DNA of 15,392 bases, from contig JBOHKB010000171.1 of NCBI GenBank assembly GCA_050728815.1, positions 1 to 15,392 of the forward strand, written 5' to 3'. Positions within the stretch are counted from its first letter, which is position 1; every line of letters starts with the position of its first letter. The notes under the pieces were generated by a model. That model ran no database searches. It worked only from the letters and a program-made list of their open reading frames with translations, and was not told the DNA's origin. This DNA is from DASWJZ01 sp050728815. GTDB taxonomy: Bacteria; Pseudomonadota; Alphaproteobacteria; Rhizobiales; Afifellaceae. The translations under genes and the position numbers were made by a program. Of this stretch, positions 13,675 to 15,392 are shown piece after piece.

Positions 13675-15114
13675 TCACCGCTGCAGGCGCAGGCGGACGC
13701 TCACGATGTGCGCCTGGTAGTCGCCGCCATCTTCGCTGCTGTCGAGCGCTTCGAAACTATAGCGCGCCTGGACCGAGGCAGTGCGGTTGAACGCGTAGGA
13801 CGCTTCGGCAAAACCGGTGAAGGTCACGTCCTCCCAGTCGCCGCCGACCGAATACTCGTAGTCCACGCCCCCGCCGCCGGCGATGCGGATGCGCGGCGTA
13901 ATCCTGCGGGAAATCGTGACGAGGCTCGAATACAGAACCGAGCCGGATTCGTCGGGAACGCTCGTCGACTGCACGTCGGTGGAAAGGTCGACCTGCACTT
14001 CCGTCAGCCGCGTCGGCGACCAGAGGATGGACGCGTTCGCGAGGACCGCGTCGATCTCGGGCAGCGTCGAGTCTTTAAGCTCCTCGCGGCGGAAACCGAT
14101 CGAAACTTCCCCGGAGAGCTTTTCGCCGCGGTCGATGACGAGTCCGCCGCGGAGCTCGCCCCAGACGCTCGAGCGCTCGAAGCCGCTGTCGTCGATCTCC
14201 TGATCATAATCGCGCACGCCCGCCGCGATCTCGGCGAAGGGCGTGACGGCGCCGAGGAGAACGCCCGTACGAAGCCGTCCGCCATATTGCGTGTTGTCGA
14301 GCTCGCGTCGGGAGGCGATGCCACCCCCGGCAAGCGGCACGTCCTCGTGCGTAGAGCGGTCGACGAAGGCGGAGGGCCGAAGGCTCAACCGCCCGAAGCG
14401 CTGCTCGACGCCGAGCGTCGCGTCGAAGAAGCGCACCATCGGTCGCTCGGCCGCGCCGCCCGGCGTGTCGGGATCGGAAAAATCCTCGCGGAACTCCGTG
14501 TAGCCGCCCTCGCCTTCCAGCGTCGTGTCGGCGCCGAGGTCGTAGCGGCCACGGATGCGGGCAAACGCGTCGCGCGTGTTGAACTGCTCGTCTTCGTAGA
14601 GGATCGTCTCGCCGCCGAGATCGATTTCGATCTCGTGCCGGTCGCCCTCGGCAATCGCATTCACCGCGGGCGCGACGACGAGCCCGACGGCGCTCTCGCC
14701 ATCCTCTTCCAGCGCAACGTTGTCGGTTGCGGAGACCCCGATCTCGATCGACGGACGGATGACGAACGGCCCGAGCCGGATGCCGGTGGCGGCGAAGGGA
14801 TCGTCCTCCTCGGGCTCGCGCGGCACGCGTTCGCGCACCTCGAGCGGCACGTCCGGCCCAAGGAGCGCCGGGCCGATCTCCTCGCCTTCGGCCGGACCGA
14901 GGAGCGGCGGGCCGATCTCGCTTTCAAGCAGCGACGGTTCCGGCTCGGTGTCCCAGTCCCAGATGTCCTCTTCGTCTTCCTCGTCTATCGCCTGCCCGGG
15001 GCGGAGGATGAAATCGACTTCATCCGCGCGGGGCCGCGGCTGCGCCGCCGCGCTGAACGGGGCGACGACAAGCGCCGGAGCGAGGAGCCAGGCGAGAGCG
15101 GAGATGCGCGACAT
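13675..15114 (-). CDS. Outer-membrane beta-barrel protein (BBP2-like) with acidic N-terminal region
   Basis: A 479-residue exported protein. A signal peptide spans about residues 1-24 (LAWLLAPALVVAPFSAAA). An acidic, low-complexity region at about 42-105 follows, with IDEEDEEDIWDWD and the nonapeptide EIGP(P/A)LLGP present twice (66-74 and 79-87). From DPFAATGIRLGPFVIRPSIEIGVSATDNV onward the protein has the alternating pattern and repeated aromatic strand ends of a beta-barrel of the BBP2 type, seen in alphaproteobacteria often near exopolysaccharide genes. The last residues, VSVRLRLQR, form a final strand but lack the terminal aromatic residue many barrels have. The start is ATG 15114, with a strong GGAGGGAC just before it. 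Its role is unknown; a porin-like or polysaccharide-related outer-membrane function fits the neighbouring sugar genes. Confidence 0.82.
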   Translation of the reverse strand: MSRISALAWLLAPALVVAPFSAAAQPRPRADEVDFILRPGQAIDEEDEEDIWDWDTEPEPSLLESEIGPPLLGPAEGEEIGPALLGPDVPLEVRERVPREPEEDDPFAATGIRLGPFVIRPSIEIGVSATDNVALEEDGESAVGLVVAPAVNAIAEGDRHEIEIDLGGETILYEDEQFNTRDAFARIRGRYDLGADTTLEGEGGYTEFREDFSDPDTPGGAAERPMVRFFDATLGVEQRFGRLSLRPSAFVDRSTHEDVPLAGGGIASRRELDNTQYGGRLRTGVLLGAVTPFAEIAAGVRDYDQEIDDSGFERSSVWGELRGGLVIDRGEKLSGEVSIGFRREELKDSTLPEIDAVLANASILWSPTRLTEVQVDLSTDVQSTSVPDESGSVLYSSLVTISRRITPRIRIAGGGGVDYEYSVGGDWEDVTFTGFAEASYAFNRTASVQARYSFEALDSSEDGGDYQAHIVSVRLRLQR

Positions 15115-15263
15115 GTCCCTCCGGGCGCGGCGGCGCGCATCCGGCCGGCGCGACGCCCCGCTTTAACGAGGGGTAAACACGCGTGGTTAACGAAGCCTTT
15201 CTTGGGGGCCGGCGATCGGGAGTTGCATCGGCGGCGACCATTGCCGCCTTACGCGCCGCCAAC
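15115..15263. other. Intergenic region upstream of the barrel gene
   Basis: This 149-base gap lies between the end of the partial gene at the window edge and the barrel gene start, both on the minus strand. It holds an AT-rich patch at about 15162-15191 in otherwise GC-rich sequence, the probable promoter area of the barrel gene. No clear terminator for the upstream gene was seen. Confidence 0.5.
15163..15190. promoter_or_regulatory. CtrA-like sites upstream of the barrel gene
   Basis: TTAA at 15163-15166 and TAAA at 15174-15177 are separated by 7 bases, one mismatch from the CtrA consensus TTAA-N7-TTAA. On the minus strand, TTAACCAC (15190-15183) matches 7 of 8 bases of the CtrA half-site TTAACCAT. 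The pair lies 50-75 bases before the barrel gene start. CtrA control is inferred only from these matches. Confidence 0.25.
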
Positions 15264-15392
15264 TCACCACCAGAACCAGTTCCACCACCGCCGCACCATG
15301 CGCTCGTCCTCGGCGGCGGCTTCACGCGCCTGCCGGCGCGCCCGTTCCAGCGCCTCGCCCTCCGCCCGCGCGCGCCTTTCCCGCGCCTCCGC
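15264..15392 (-). CDS. Unidentified protein, C-terminal 42 residues only
   Basis: An open frame enters from beyond the window end and stops at TGA 15266-15264. The visible residues form a charged Ala/Arg/Glu-rich stretch, likely a helix or coiled coil (ARERRARAEGEALERARRQA), and then an unusual tail, RMVRRWWNWFWW. Third codon positions are nearly all G or C, as in real genes here. The family is not recognised. The tail could insert at a membrane surface. It lies 149 bases before the barrel gene on the same strand. Confidence 0.5.
   Translation of the reverse strand, partial: AEARERRARAEGEALERARRQAREAAAEDERMVRRWWNWFWW

Noticed and set aside
15020..15325. Minus-strand frame overlapping the barrel gene start and the window-edge gene
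   Set aside because: It overlaps the signal peptide of the barrel gene and has no domain. The other frame ending at 15264 fits the local codon use better.

Overview
The window reads as ordinary chromosome from a high-GC alphaproteobacterium, most likely of the Hyphomicrobiales (Rhizobiales) type. I base this on the codon use, on the family look of the gltB/gltD, galU/galE, DUF459 and BBP2-type barrel genes, and on an intergenic palindrome whose core resembles repeats common in that order. The genus cannot be named from sequence alone. No rRNA, tRNA, transposase, integrase or CRISPR array was found.

Left third (1-7797, all on +): the 3' three quarters of gltB (large subunit of glutamate synthase), then a two-gene toxin-antitoxin-like cassette (DUF433 antitoxin and DUF5615 PIN-like toxin), then gltD (small subunit). 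The cassette sits exactly between the two subunit genes of one enzyme, on the same strand and with short spacers, and its base composition is lower in GC. After gltD come a proline iminopeptidase-type hydrolase and a short MetE-like methyltransferase that keeps the full zinc site.

Middle (7804-12603, all on -): four cell-envelope genes. In transcription order they are galE (UDP-glucose 4-epimerase), a stand-alone membrane acyltransferase of the OafA family, an MltB-type lytic transglycosylase with a peptidoglycan-binding domain, and an exported SGNH/DUF459 protein that seems to have lost classical catalytic residues. The acyltransferase-mltB junction holds a 16-bp inverted repeat that can bury the mltB ribosome binding site.

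Right part (12693-15392): galU (UDP-glucose pyrophosphorylase) runs on +, divergent from galE. It is followed by a compound palindromic repeat, a convergent gene for an outer-membrane beta-barrel protein with an acidic N-terminal region, and the last 42 codons of a Trp-rich-tailed protein cut by the window edge.

Together, galU and galE make UDP-glucose and UDP-galactose for surface polysaccharide. The acyltransferase, transglycosylase, SGNH protein and barrel protein all act in or across the envelope, so 7.8-15.1 kb looks like an envelope-building neighbourhood. The left part is nitrogen assimilation and general amino-acid metabolism with an added toxin-antitoxin module. No wholly new system was seen. 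The best leads are the gltB/gltD interruption, the possible Shine-Dalgarno-sequestering stem, the compound palindrome and the degenerate SGNH protein.
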